From: SHVO01 sp041906145
GTDB taxonomy: Bacteria > Pseudomonadota > Alphaproteobacteria > Rhodospirillales > Rhodospirillaceae
Reading direction: 5' to 3'
DNA: 64,000 nucleotides
NCBI GenBank assembly: GCA_041906145.1
Contig: JAYRJU010000003.1
Location: forward strand, 372,001-436,000
Shown here piece after piece: positions 1 through 7,016 of the stretch (positions are counted from its first letter, which is position 1; each line of letters opens with the position of its first letter). The position numbers were made by a program, and so were the translations under genes. The notes under the pieces were generated by a model that saw nothing but the letters and a program-made list of their open reading frames with translations, was not told the DNA's origin and did not search any database.

Positions 1-1076
1 TTTGCCCACCAGGCCTTGAGCGCGCCGGTATCACGGCGGCGCGGGCGGCTATTCCATTCCTTAATCATTAGGCGCAGCGTTTCGGCGCAGTCGCCGATCA
101 CCGGCACGTCCACGAGCACGTTCTTATTGATCTGCGAAGGATCGATATCGACGTGGATCTTCTGCGAGCCTGGCGAGAAGGCATCCAAGCGCCCCGTCAC
201 GCGGTCATCGAAGCGCGCGCCGATGTTGATCATCACGTCGCAGTCATGCATCGCGAGATTAGCTTCATAAAGCCCATGCATTCCGACCATGCCGAGCCAC
301 GCCCGGCCCTCGGCGGGATAAGCGCCGAGCCCCATGAGGGTCGAAGTGATGGGAAAGCCAGTCAGCGCCACGAGTTCGCGCAGGAGTTCGGAGGCTTCGG
401 GGCCGGCGTTGATCACGCCGCCGCCGGTGTAGAACAACGGCCGCTCGGCGTCGGCCATCAGGTCGACGGCCATCTTCACGGCCGTCATGTCGGGCACGGT
501 GCGCGGACGATACGTCTTGTGCTGCTCACGCGGGATATCCCGCGGCGGCGGTGTGTAAGGCCCGAGCGCCAAGGCGACATCTTTCGGGATATCGATCACG
601 ACCGGACCGGGACGGCCCGAACGCGCCACGTAAAAAGCTTCGTGCACGATGCGCGGTAGGTCGCGCACATCCTTCACGAGGTAATTGTGCTTGGTGCAAG
701 CGCGCGTGATGCCGATGGTGTCGGCTTCCTGAAAGGCGTCACTGCCGATCAGGCTCGTCGGGACCTGGCCGGTGAAACACACGATGGGGATGGAATCCAT
801 CAGTGCGTCGGTAAGACCGGTCACCGCGTTGGTCGCGCCGGGGCCCGATGTGACCAGCACGCAGCCGACCCGCCCGGTGGAGCGCGCGTAACCCTCAGCG
901 GCATGTACCGCCGCCTGCTCATGACGCACCAGCACATGCCGGATGCGGTTTTGTTTGAACAACTCGTCGTACAACGGCAGCACCGCACCGCCCGGGTAGC
1001 CGAACAGGACGTCGACGCCCTGATCCGCGAGGGCTTTCAACACAAGATGGGCGCCGGAAAACTTGGACTTGCTCAT
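1..1076 (-). CDS. ilvB: Acetolactate synthase large subunit (partial, 3' end outside window)
   Basis: Thiamine-diphosphate enzyme that condenses two pyruvates to acetolactate, or pyruvate with 2-oxobutyrate, as the first common step to valine, leucine and isoleucine. About 358 residues are in the window. They read from MSKSKFSGAHLVLKALADQG through the glycine-rich GYPGGAVLPLYDEL segment, the catalytic glutamate in VRHEQAAVHAAEGYARSTG, and SGPGATNAVTGLTDALMDS, then into the central domain with ARFDDRVTGRLD. The left edge cuts off the C-terminal ThDP-binding domain. The ATG at 1076 gives the normal family N-terminus. The gene follows leuB on the same strand after a 131-nt AT-rich gap that carries a promoter-like sequence and an inverted repeat, so it probably has its own transcription start. 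An ilvH small-subunit gene would be expected beyond the left edge; this is inference. Confidence 0.95.
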   Translation of the reverse strand, partial: MSKSKFSGAHLVLKALADQGVDVLFGYPGGAVLPLYDELFKQNRIRHVLVRHEQAAVHAAEGYARSTGRVGCVLVTSGPGATNAVTGLTDALMDSIPIVCFTGQVPTSLIGSDAFQEADTIGITRACTKHNYLVKDVRDLPRIVHEAFYVARSGRPGPVVIDIPKDVALALGPYTPPPRDIPREQHKTYRPRTVPDMTAVKMAVDLMADAERPLFYTGGGVINAGPEASELLRELVALTGFPITSTLMGLGAYPAEGRAWLGMVGMHGLYEANLAMHDCDVMINIGARFDDRVTGRLDAFSPGSQKIHVDIDPSQINKNVLVDVPVIGDCAETLRLMIKEWNSRPRRRDTGALKAWWA

Positions 1077-1109
1077 GAAAAACACTCGGGCGGGCGGTTA
1101 AGGGGGCGG

Positions 1110-1138
1110 AACCTATTGACGCTGCATTGCAGCGTCAA
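1110..1138 (-). promoter_or_regulatory. Putative ilvB promoter overlapped by a perfect inverted repeat
   Basis: On the minus strand TTGACG (1138-1133), a 17-nt spacer and TAGGTT (1115-1110) match a sigma-70 layout, with a predicted transcription start about 27 nt before the ilvB ATG. Positions 1116-1126 (TTGACGCTGCA) and 1128-1138 (TGCAGCGTCAA) form an 11-bp perfect inverted repeat around one central base, covering the -35 box and the whole spacer. Such a placement is typical of a repressor or activator site. The regulator is not known from the sequence. The predicted 5' leader is too short for an attenuator. Confidence 0.5.
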
Positions 1139-1207
1139 CAATTAACGGAAAAAAAGACGTGCAAATTTATAATAAAGGTACATAAATTACTCATATACGT
1201 AATAATG

Positions 1208-2305
1208 TTACAACATCGCGACATTAGACACGCTTTCGCCCAGAGCGGAGACCACGGCCTCAGTGAGATCGCTGGTCGAAGCGCCGCCGCCGATGTCCCG
1301 TGTGCGGACACCGTTTTCGAGCGACCGCGACACCGCGCGTTCAAGCTTTGCGGCGAGATCGGGCCGCGCGAGCGAATGGCGCAGGGCAAGGGCGAGGCTG
1401 AGGATCATCCCGCAGGGATTGGCATAGTTCTTCCCCGCGATGTCCGGCGCCGAGCCATGGATCGGCTCATAAAGCCCGGGCTTTCCCGGCGTGCCGAGAG
1501 AGGCGGACGGTAACATGCCCAAAGATCCCGTGAGCATCGCGGCTTGATCGGACAGAATGTCGCCGAACAGGTTGTCCGTGAGGATGACATCGAACTGCAG
1601 CGGCGCGCGCACAAGCTGCATGGCGCAATTGTCCGCCAACATGTGCGAGAGCTTCACGTCGCTATATTCTGCGTCGCGCAGCTTCTGGACTTCCTCGCGC
1701 CACAATAGGCCCGCTTCCATCACATTGGCTTTGTCGGCCGAACAGACGACGCCTTTGCGCGTGCGTGCGAGTTCGAAGGCCACCCGGGCCACGCGCCGGA
1801 TCTCATCACACGTGTAGCTATGTGTGTTGATTCCGCGCCGCTTTCCGCCGGGAAGCTCGGTCACGCCGCGCGGCTCTCCGAAGTAAACGCCGCCCGTGAG
1901 TTCGCGTACGATCATCAAGTCCAAGCCCGCGACCACCTGAGGCTTCAATGTCGAAGCATCGGCCAGGCTTGGGAAGAGAACTGCGGGACGCAGGTTCGCG
2001 AACACCTGCATCGCGCCGCGCAATTCCAGAAGGCCTGCTTCAGGGCGCAGGTGGAACGGTTGGCTCGCCCATTTGGGGCCGCCCACGGCGCCAAGAAGCA
2101 CCGCGTCGGCGGCACAAGCCGCCGCGACGGTAGCTGGCGCGAGAGGTACACCCGCGACGTCAATTGCCGCGCCGCCGATCAAGCCTGTGGTGACGTTGAC
2201 CGCGAAGTTTTCATGCGCGCTGAACCAGGTCAGCACTTTGCGCGCGGCGGCCGCCACTTCGGGGCCGATGCCGTCGCCGGGCAGGAGGAGGACGCTCTTA
2301 GTCAT
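1208..2305 (-). CDS. leuB: 3-isopropylmalate dehydrogenase
   Basis: NAD-dependent oxidative decarboxylation of 3-isopropylmalate to 2-oxoisocaproate, the third step of leucine synthesis (cytoplasmic). It has 365 residues, the usual family size. Visible features are the N-terminal MTKSVLLLPGDGIGPEV, the LeuB segment ELTGGVYFGEPRG, the DNLFGDILSDQAA metal-binding region, and EPIHGSAPDIAGKNYANP, which contacts NAD. The frame stays open upstream to 2407, but the ATG at 2305 fits the family N-terminus and overlaps the end of leuD by 8 nt, which indicates translational coupling. It is the last gene of the leuACDB run; an AT-rich stretch with a T-run on the minus strand follows, without a convincing stem-loop. 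Confidence 0.96.
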   Translation of the reverse strand: MTKSVLLLPGDGIGPEVAAAARKVLTWFSAHENFAVNVTTGLIGGAAIDVAGVPLAPATVAAACAADAVLLGAVGGPKWASQPFHLRPEAGLLELRGAMQVFANLRPAVLFPSLADASTLKPQVVAGLDLMIVRELTGGVYFGEPRGVTELPGGKRRGINTHSYTCDEIRRVARVAFELARTRKGVVCSADKANVMEAGLLWREEVQKLRDAEYSDVKLSHMLADNCAMQLVRAPLQFDVILTDNLFGDILSDQAAMLTGSLGMLPSASLGTPGKPGLYEPIHGSAPDIAGKNYANPCGMILSLALALRHSLARPDLAAKLERAVSRSLENGVRTRDIGGGASTSDLTEAVVSALGESVSNVAML

Positions 2306-2927
2306 GGCCAGGGGTTCCAGTGTTGCGCCAAGGTTCGCGCCAGACGCGCGCCAGTTCGAATCGGGCGATATCGTTTTCGTGTTGGAGGGCGACGCCGATC
2401 TCATCAAGGCCGGCGAGCAGAAGGTTTTTACGCGCGGGCTCGATGTCGAAGCGGTAGCCGGGTCCCATCGCTGTGACGATCACCTGCAAGGGGAGGTCAA
2501 CCATGACTTCGCTGGTCGCGGGCGTGGAGACGAGGGCGGTCAACGCTTCGACGTCGTCCGGAGCCAACGTGATGCAGAGAATGCCGTTCTTTACGCAATT
2601 GGACGCGAAGATGTCCGCGAAACTCGGCGCGATGACGCAGCGGATGCCAAAGTCGGCGAGCCCCCACGGCGCATGCTCGCGGCTGGAGCCGCAGCCGAAA
2701 TTGACGCCCGCGATCAACGTGGTCGCATGTCGGTAGGGTTTACGGTTCAGCACGAAGTCGGGTTTTTCACGTCCGTCCGCCTGAAACCGCATGTCATTGA
2801 AAACAAACTTCCCGAGCCCTGAGCGTTTGATAGTTTTCAGGAACTGCTTGGGCATGATGGCGTCGGTATCGACGTTCGCGAGCGGCAAGGGCGCCGCGGG
2901 GCCTGTCAGTGTGGTGAAGGGAATCAT
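2298..2927 (-). CDS. leuD: 3-isopropylmalate dehydratase small subunit
   Basis: Swivelling small subunit of isopropylmalate isomerase, which works with LeuC to convert 2-isopropylmalate to 3-isopropylmalate. The 209 residues begin MIPFTTLTGPAAPLPLANVD and include DAIMPKQFLKTI and the substrate-recognition loop NFGCGSSREHAPWGL, then FADIFASNCVKNG. The in-frame opening upstream reads through leuC in another frame. The start at 2927 is chosen because it gives the standard N-terminus and forms an ATGA overlap with the leuC stop codon (2924-2927). Confidence 0.96.
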   Translation of the reverse strand: MIPFTTLTGPAAPLPLANVDTDAIMPKQFLKTIKRSGLGKFVFNDMRFQADGREKPDFVLNRKPYRHATTLIAGVNFGCGSSREHAPWGLADFGIRCVIAPSFADIFASNCVKNGILCITLAPDDVEALTALVSTPATSEVMVDLPLQVIVTAMGPGYRFDIEPARKNLLLAGLDEIGVALQHENDIARFELARVWREPWRNTGTPGHD

Positions 2928-4351
2928 CGAGCGTCTCCCTGCGCCCCGAGGCGGCGGACATCGGTAAGGTGCCCTGTCACCGCAGCGGCCGCCGCCATGG
3001 CGGGCGAAACCAAATGCGTGCGGCTGCCGCGGCCCTGGCGGCCTTCGAAGTTGCGATTGGACGTCGAGGCGCAGCGTTCGCCAGGCCCGAGCACGTCCGG
3101 GTTCATGGCCAGACACATCGAGCATCCCGGCCTTCGCCATTCCGCGCCGGCAGCCTCGAAGATGTCGTGCAAACCCTCGCTCTCGGCCTGGCGGCGGACA
3201 GCGTCGGACCCCGGCACGACCAACATGACGACACCCGGCTTGACGGTGCGTCCTTTCATGACTTCAGCGGCGGCGCGTAAGTCCTCGATACGTCCGTTCG
3301 TGCAAGAGCCTAGAAAAACTTTGTCGATGCGGATGCCTTCGAGATCCTGACCAGCCTCTAGGCCCATATAAGCGAGCGCGCGTTCGACCTGTATGCGTTT
3401 GCCCGTATCAGCGAATCTATCAAGTACGGGAACCCGTGCGGTGATCGGCGCCACATCCTCGGGACTGGTGCCCCAGGTCACATGCGGAACAACACTCGCC
3501 GCATCGATCACGACTTCCCGCTCGAAATGCGCCGCTGGGTCCGAGGCAAGGCCGCGCCAATGGGCGAGCGCTTCGGTCCAGCGCGCACCCCGCGGCGCAT
3601 GCGGACGTCCTTGAACGTAGGCGAAGGTCTTGTCATCTGGCGCGATCAAGCCGGCGCGGGCCCCGGCTTCAATCGTCATATTGCAAAGAGTCATCCGGCC
3701 TTCCATAGAAAGCGCGCGGACGGCTTCACCCTGATACTCAATGACGTAACCCGTCCCGCCAGCGGTGCCGATGCGTCCTATCACCATGAGTGCGAGATCT
3801 TTGGCAGTGACGCCGACGCTCAGCCGGCCATCGATGGTGACGCGCATGTTCCGCGACTTCTTCATGCGCAAGGTCTGGGTCGCGAGCACATGTTCGACCT
3901 CGGACGTGCCGATCCCAAACGCGAGCGCGCCGAATGCCCCGTGGGTCGAGGTATGTGAATCGCCGCAGACGATGGTCTTGCCGGGTTGGGTCAGGCCCTG
4001 TTCCGGCCCGATCACATGCACAATTCCATGACGCGCGTCGGTCAGCGGGAAATATCCGACAGCGAAGTCGCGCGCATTCTCGTCCAGGGCCGCGAGTTGC
4101 GCGCGGCTTTCCGGATCGGCCACATGGGCTTCGCGGTCCTGGGTCGTCGGCACGTTGTGATCTGCTACGGCCCAGGTCAGATCGGGGCGGCGCACCTTGC
4201 GTTTCGCCGTGCGCAATCCTTCGAAGGCTTGCGGCGAGGTCACTTCGTGCACCAGGTGCAAATCGATGTAGAGCAGCGCAAGACCCTCATCGTCGGCGGT
4301 GACGGTATGGCTATCCCAGATCTTATCGTAGAGCGTGCGGGCGTAGGTCAT
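2924..4351 (-). CDS. leuC: 3-isopropylmalate dehydratase large subunit
   Basis: Iron-sulfur aconitase-family subunit of isopropylmalate isomerase. It has 475 residues, the family norm. Diagnostic segments are VADHNVPTTQDR, CGDSHTSTHGAFGALAFGIG, and the three [4Fe-4S]-ligand cysteines, one in FLGSCTNGR and two in GCSMCLAMNPD. It sits between leuA (1 nt away) and leuD (ATGA overlap), so leuA-leuC-leuD-leuB appear to be one transcript under the leader-peptide control described upstream. Confidence 0.97.
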   Translation of the reverse strand: MTYARTLYDKIWDSHTVTADDEGLALLYIDLHLVHEVTSPQAFEGLRTAKRKVRRPDLTWAVADHNVPTTQDREAHVADPESRAQLAALDENARDFAVGYFPLTDARHGIVHVIGPEQGLTQPGKTIVCGDSHTSTHGAFGALAFGIGTSEVEHVLATQTLRMKKSRNMRVTIDGRLSVGVTAKDLALMVIGRIGTAGGTGYVIEYQGEAVRALSMEGRMTLCNMTIEAGARAGLIAPDDKTFAYVQGRPHAPRGARWTEALAHWRGLASDPAAHFEREVVIDAASVVPHVTWGTSPEDVAPITARVPVLDRFADTGKRIQVERALAYMGLEAGQDLEGIRIDKVFLGSCTNGRIEDLRAAAEVMKGRTVKPGVVMLVVPGSDAVRRQAESEGLHDIFEAAGAEWRRPGCSMCLAMNPDVLGPGERCASTSNRNFEGRQGRGSRTHLVSPAMAAAAAVTGHLTDVRRLGAQGDAR

Positions 4352-4352
4352 G

Positions 4353-6032
4353 TTAGCCGACCTCCGGCGCTGACGCCCGGTAGGCGCGGTTCACCGCGCT
4401 GGTGACCGCATGCAGCGAGGCTAGCAGCACATCCTCGTGGATTCCCGCGCCGTAGAAACGTTGGTCATCTGAGGTCTGGATTTGCACATAGGTGGCCGCG
4501 TCGCTCGCCGCGCCGCCGCTGCGCGACTTTTGCTGCAGGTCGACGATATCGAAGTTCAGATCGATGATATTCTTGATGGCGTTGCAGTAGGCTTCCACCG
4601 GACCGGTGCCAAGGCCATCGACCGCATGAATGGCGCCGCGCACGGAAACCGTTGCGCTCAGCGATACTTTGAACGGGCTGAGATGGCGGCAGGTGTACTG
4701 CCGGAACAAAAGAACATCGTCGGCGCGTAGGAACTCGGCTTCGAATAACTGCCAGATGTCGCCAGGCTGCAACTCTGCACCGTTTTCCGAATGGCGCTGC
4801 ACCGTCTTGGCGAATTCAATCTGCATCGCCTGCGGTAAGACAAGGCCGTACTCGTGTTCGAGCACAAAGGCGACGCCGCCCTTGCCGGACTGGCTGTTGA
4901 TGCGGATAACCGCTTCATATCGCCGTCCGACATCGGCCGGATCGATAGGCAGGTATGGCACTTCCCACAGACCGGAGTTGCTTTCGCTTTGCGCCGCGAG
5001 GCCCTTTTTGATCGCGTCTTGATGCGAGCCCGAGAAAGCAGCGAATACCAGTTCGCCGGCATACGGGTGTCGCGGATGGACGGGAATTTTCGTGCAGTGT
5101 TCCGCCACCTGAACGAAGCGCTTGATGTCCGAGAAGTCGAGCCCGGGGTCGACGCCCTGCGTGAACATATTGAGCGCGAGGGTGACGAGATCGACGTTGC
5201 CGGTGCGCTCGCCATTACCGAATAGTGTGCCTTCGACGCGGTCGGCTCCGGCCATCAGCGCGAGTTCGGCTGCCGCGACCGCAGTGCCCCGGTCGTTGTG
5301 CGGGTGCACGGAGAGAAGGACCGCATCCCGCCCACTGATGCTATCCGCGAACCATTCGATCTGGTCGGCGTAGACGTTGGGGGTCGCCAGTTCCACCGTT
5401 GCCGGTAGGTTGAAAATGATCTTCCGGTCTCGCGTGGGCCGTACGACATCCATGACTGCCTCGCAGATCTCCTGCGAAAAATCGAGTTCCGTACCGGTGA
5501 AACTCTCGGGCGTGTATTCGACGGTGACGTCCGTGTCGCTGTTCGCCGCAAGCGCGGCGATACGGCGCGCCGCACCCACGGCCAACGTGACGATGCCGGC
5601 GCGATCGGATTTGAAGACAACGCGGCGCTGCAAGGTCGATGTGGAATTATACAAGTGAATGATCGCGCGCCGGCATCCTTGCAGACTTTCAAACGTGCGT
5701 TCGATGTGCGGCGTACGCGCGGGCGTCAGCACTTGGATCGCGACGTCATTGGGGATGAGATTGTTGTCGATCAGATGACGGATAAAATCGAATTCCGTCT
5801 GCGAGGCCGCGGGAAAGCCCACTTCGATTTCCTTGAAACCCGCCGCGACCAAGGCGTCGAACATGACGCGCTTGCGCTCGAGTCCCATCGGATCGGCAAG
5901 GGCCTGATTGCCGTCGCGCAAGTCGACACTGCACCACGTGGGCGGTTTTGAAATGATGCGGCTGGGCCACTGCCGCGAACTGAGCGCGACCGGTTCAAAC
6001 GCTTGATACTTCGTCGCGGGATTAGCGCGCAT
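4353..6032 (-). CDS. leuA: 2-isopropylmalate synthase (long, LeuA type 2)
   Basis: Condenses acetyl-CoA with 2-oxoisovalerate, the committed and normally leucine-inhibited step of leucine synthesis. It has 559 residues. The N-terminal extension, the catalytic start DLRDGNQALADPMG and the metal-binding HPHNDRG near the end of the TIM barrel match the long type found in actinobacteria and many proteobacteria. The C-terminal third (about residues 430-559) is the allosteric LeuA dimer domain, including VDGLGTGPVEAYCNAI and AATYVQIQ. The ATG at 6032 lies about 100 nt downstream of a branched-chain leader peptide, and the gene is followed directly by leuC. Feedback inhibition by leucine plus attenuation would give two-level control; the second part is inference. 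Confidence 0.96.
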   Translation of the reverse strand: MRANPATKYQAFEPVALSSRQWPSRIISKPPTWCSVDLRDGNQALADPMGLERKRVMFDALVAAGFKEIEVGFPAASQTEFDFIRHLIDNNLIPNDVAIQVLTPARTPHIERTFESLQGCRRAIIHLYNSTSTLQRRVVFKSDRAGIVTLAVGAARRIAALAANSDTDVTVEYTPESFTGTELDFSQEICEAVMDVVRPTRDRKIIFNLPATVELATPNVYADQIEWFADSISGRDAVLLSVHPHNDRGTAVAAAELALMAGADRVEGTLFGNGERTGNVDLVTLALNMFTQGVDPGLDFSDIKRFVQVAEHCTKIPVHPRHPYAGELVFAAFSGSHQDAIKKGLAAQSESNSGLWEVPYLPIDPADVGRRYEAVIRINSQSGKGGVAFVLEHEYGLVLPQAMQIEFAKTVQRHSENGAELQPGDIWQLFEAEFLRADDVLLFRQYTCRHLSPFKVSLSATVSVRGAIHAVDGLGTGPVEAYCNAIKNIIDLNFDIVDLQQKSRSGGAASDAATYVQIQTSDDQRFYGAGIHEDVLLASLHAVTSAVNRAYRASAPEVG

Positions 6033-6134
6033 GACTGCTCCTTGGCCGTCCGGCAGAGAGCTGCCCGACGCACCTTTAAAGAAAGCCTGAGTTAGGGAAT
6101 CAGAGTTCGGCTGGGATGAGCCGCCAACGCGCCG

Positions 6135-6272
6135 TTACGCCTGGCGGCTGAATCTAAGTCGAATGATAAGGAGCGCGGGAATAATCACCGCTGGAAGCGC
6201 GAGTTCAAGCGCAAGCGCGGACGAGGTCCGGGCGGCATCAGAGATATAAGCGGTAGTTGAGCGGGGGTTCAT
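6135..6272 (-). CDS. Leucine/isoleucine/valine-rich leader peptide of the leu operon (45 aa)
   Basis: On the minus strand an ATG at 6272 opens 45 codons that end at a TAA (6135-6137), 102 nt before leuA. The middle is dense in branched-chain codons: ALALELALPAVII and then PALLIIRLR contain seven Leu, four Ile and one Val in 22 residues. Leader peptides of this kind control leu and ilv operons by ribosome-stalling attenuation in proteobacteria, including alphaproteobacteria. After the stop codon a 7-bp stem (GCCGCCA with TGGCGGC) overlaps the end of the leader, and a weak 4-bp stem followed by CTTTCTTT could act as the terminator. I could not identify a strong canonical terminator, so the mechanism is inferred from the peptide. 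Confidence 0.65.
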   Translation of the reverse strand: MNPRSTTAYISDAARTSSALALELALPAVIIPALLIIRLRFSRQA

Positions 6273-6319
6273 GACACGTGGCATCCACGACGTACGACAA
6301 AGAAAACAGGGGAACTCTT

Positions 6320-6342
6320 CCCAGCGCTATTAGAGCGCTGGG
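6320..6342. promoter_or_regulatory. 9-bp perfect stem-loop upstream of the leu leader
   Basis: CCCAGCGCT (6320-6328) and AGCGCTGGG (6334-6342) form a perfect 9-bp stem with a 5-nt loop. On the minus strand it lies about 50 nt before the leader peptide, inside the predicted leu 5' leader. A T-rich stretch (TGTTTTCTTT) starts 11 nt after it, so it could be the terminator of the small gene at 6456-6668 rather than a part of leu regulation. Confidence 0.5.
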
Positions 6343-6389
6343 CCTGTAATGCTAAGTCGAAGTCGTGTGCCGAAATTGGTCATGAGGCG

Positions 6390-6418
6390 TCTGTATCGCG
6401 GTGCTTCGGGGTCGTCAA
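6390..6418 (-). promoter_or_regulatory. Putative promoter of the leader-leuACDB operon
   Basis: Minus-strand TTGACG (6418-6413), a 17-nt spacer and TACAGA (6395-6390). The predicted start near 6383 would give a 110-nt leader before the Leu-rich peptide. It is chosen because it is the only good TTGAC box with correct spacing in the 424 nt between leuA and the next gene. Confidence 0.4.
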
Positions 6419-6455
6419 GGACATTTATGCAGAAAGAAATAAAGATGCGCTTAAT

Positions 6456-6668
6456 TCATGCGCTCGCCGACGACGCCCCACTGACGCGCACTGTTTGGTT
6501 CAGACGGCGGCACACCTGTTCAGCATGATCGGGCGAGCGGAACAGGCGGCGCTCAAGGAGCGCGTAGTTCCGGTCTGACGCAAAGAAGCGGTAACGGTTC
6601 TTATCTTGGATGACCAAACCGGCGGCAACGCCGCCGAATTCGATGACATAGCGCAATGGTTGCGGCAT
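6456..6668 (-). CDS. Small conserved-looking protein of unknown function (70 aa)
   Basis: Not recognised. From the ATG at 6668, which has a GAGAGACGA-like ribosome site, it encodes 70 residues starting MPQPLRYVIEFGGVAAGLVI. It looks like a compact beta-rich N-terminus (YVIEFGGVAAGLVIQDKNRYRFFAS) followed by a helix (HAEQVCRRLNQ). The frame is open up to 6719, but no ribosome site precedes that start. It has no signal peptide or membrane segment. It lies alone between the autotransporter-like gene and the leu operon, on the same strand as both. Confidence 0.5.
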   Translation of the reverse strand: MPQPLRYVIEFGGVAAGLVIQDKNRYRFFASDRNYALLERRLFRSPDHAEQVCRRLNQTVRVSGASSASA

Positions 6669-6950
6669 GGACTTCGTCTCTCGATGTGCGGAAGTGGAGA
6701 TGCCACGGGGGAAATCCAAAGCGGAGGGAGGGATCCGCTCAAACGGGGGAGGGTCTCACCCCGTGGCACACTTGGTGTTAGCCCTTACGGGCTGCATCAA
6801 TGCTTACATCGATGGGCGCGGTGCGCGCCGGCGTAAAGGCCGATGGACGAAATGATATGAATCGAAATCATGGCTCTCCTTGCGAGAGGGATCTTCCACT
6901 TCGGGAGCACGTGTTCGAGAGCTTCGGCCGCGGCTCCGTGCAAAAAGTGG
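6669..6950. other. Non-coding gap between the 70-aa gene and the barrel-protein terminator
   Basis: No convincing gene. It should hold the promoter of the minus-strand 70-aa gene, but no TTGAC/TATAAT pair with good spacing was found. Open frames here are short and lack ribosome sites. Confidence 0.4.
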
Positions 6951-6994
6951 AAAGGAAAAAAGATCGTTCTCCCGCGGTTCGGCGCGGGAGAACG
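6951..6994 (-). terminator. Intrinsic terminator of the autotransporter-like gene
   Basis: A 12-bp perfect stem (6965-6976 with 6983-6994, sequence CGTTCTCCCGCG and its complement) closes a 6-nt loop. On the minus strand it is followed by ATCTTTTTTCC. It lies 23 nt after the stop codon of the gene at 7017-8213. Confidence 0.85.
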
Positions 6995-7016
6995 CTTACC
7001 TCTCACCGTAGGTGCG

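Noticed and set aside
1139..1207. AT-rich stretch between leuB and ilvB as an inserted element
   Set aside because: It is only about 70 nt, has no terminal repeats or direct duplications, and can be explained as promoter and termination region.
5653..5951. Short open frames on the plus strand inside leuA
   Set aside because: They are antisense to a well-conserved gene and have no ribosome sites.
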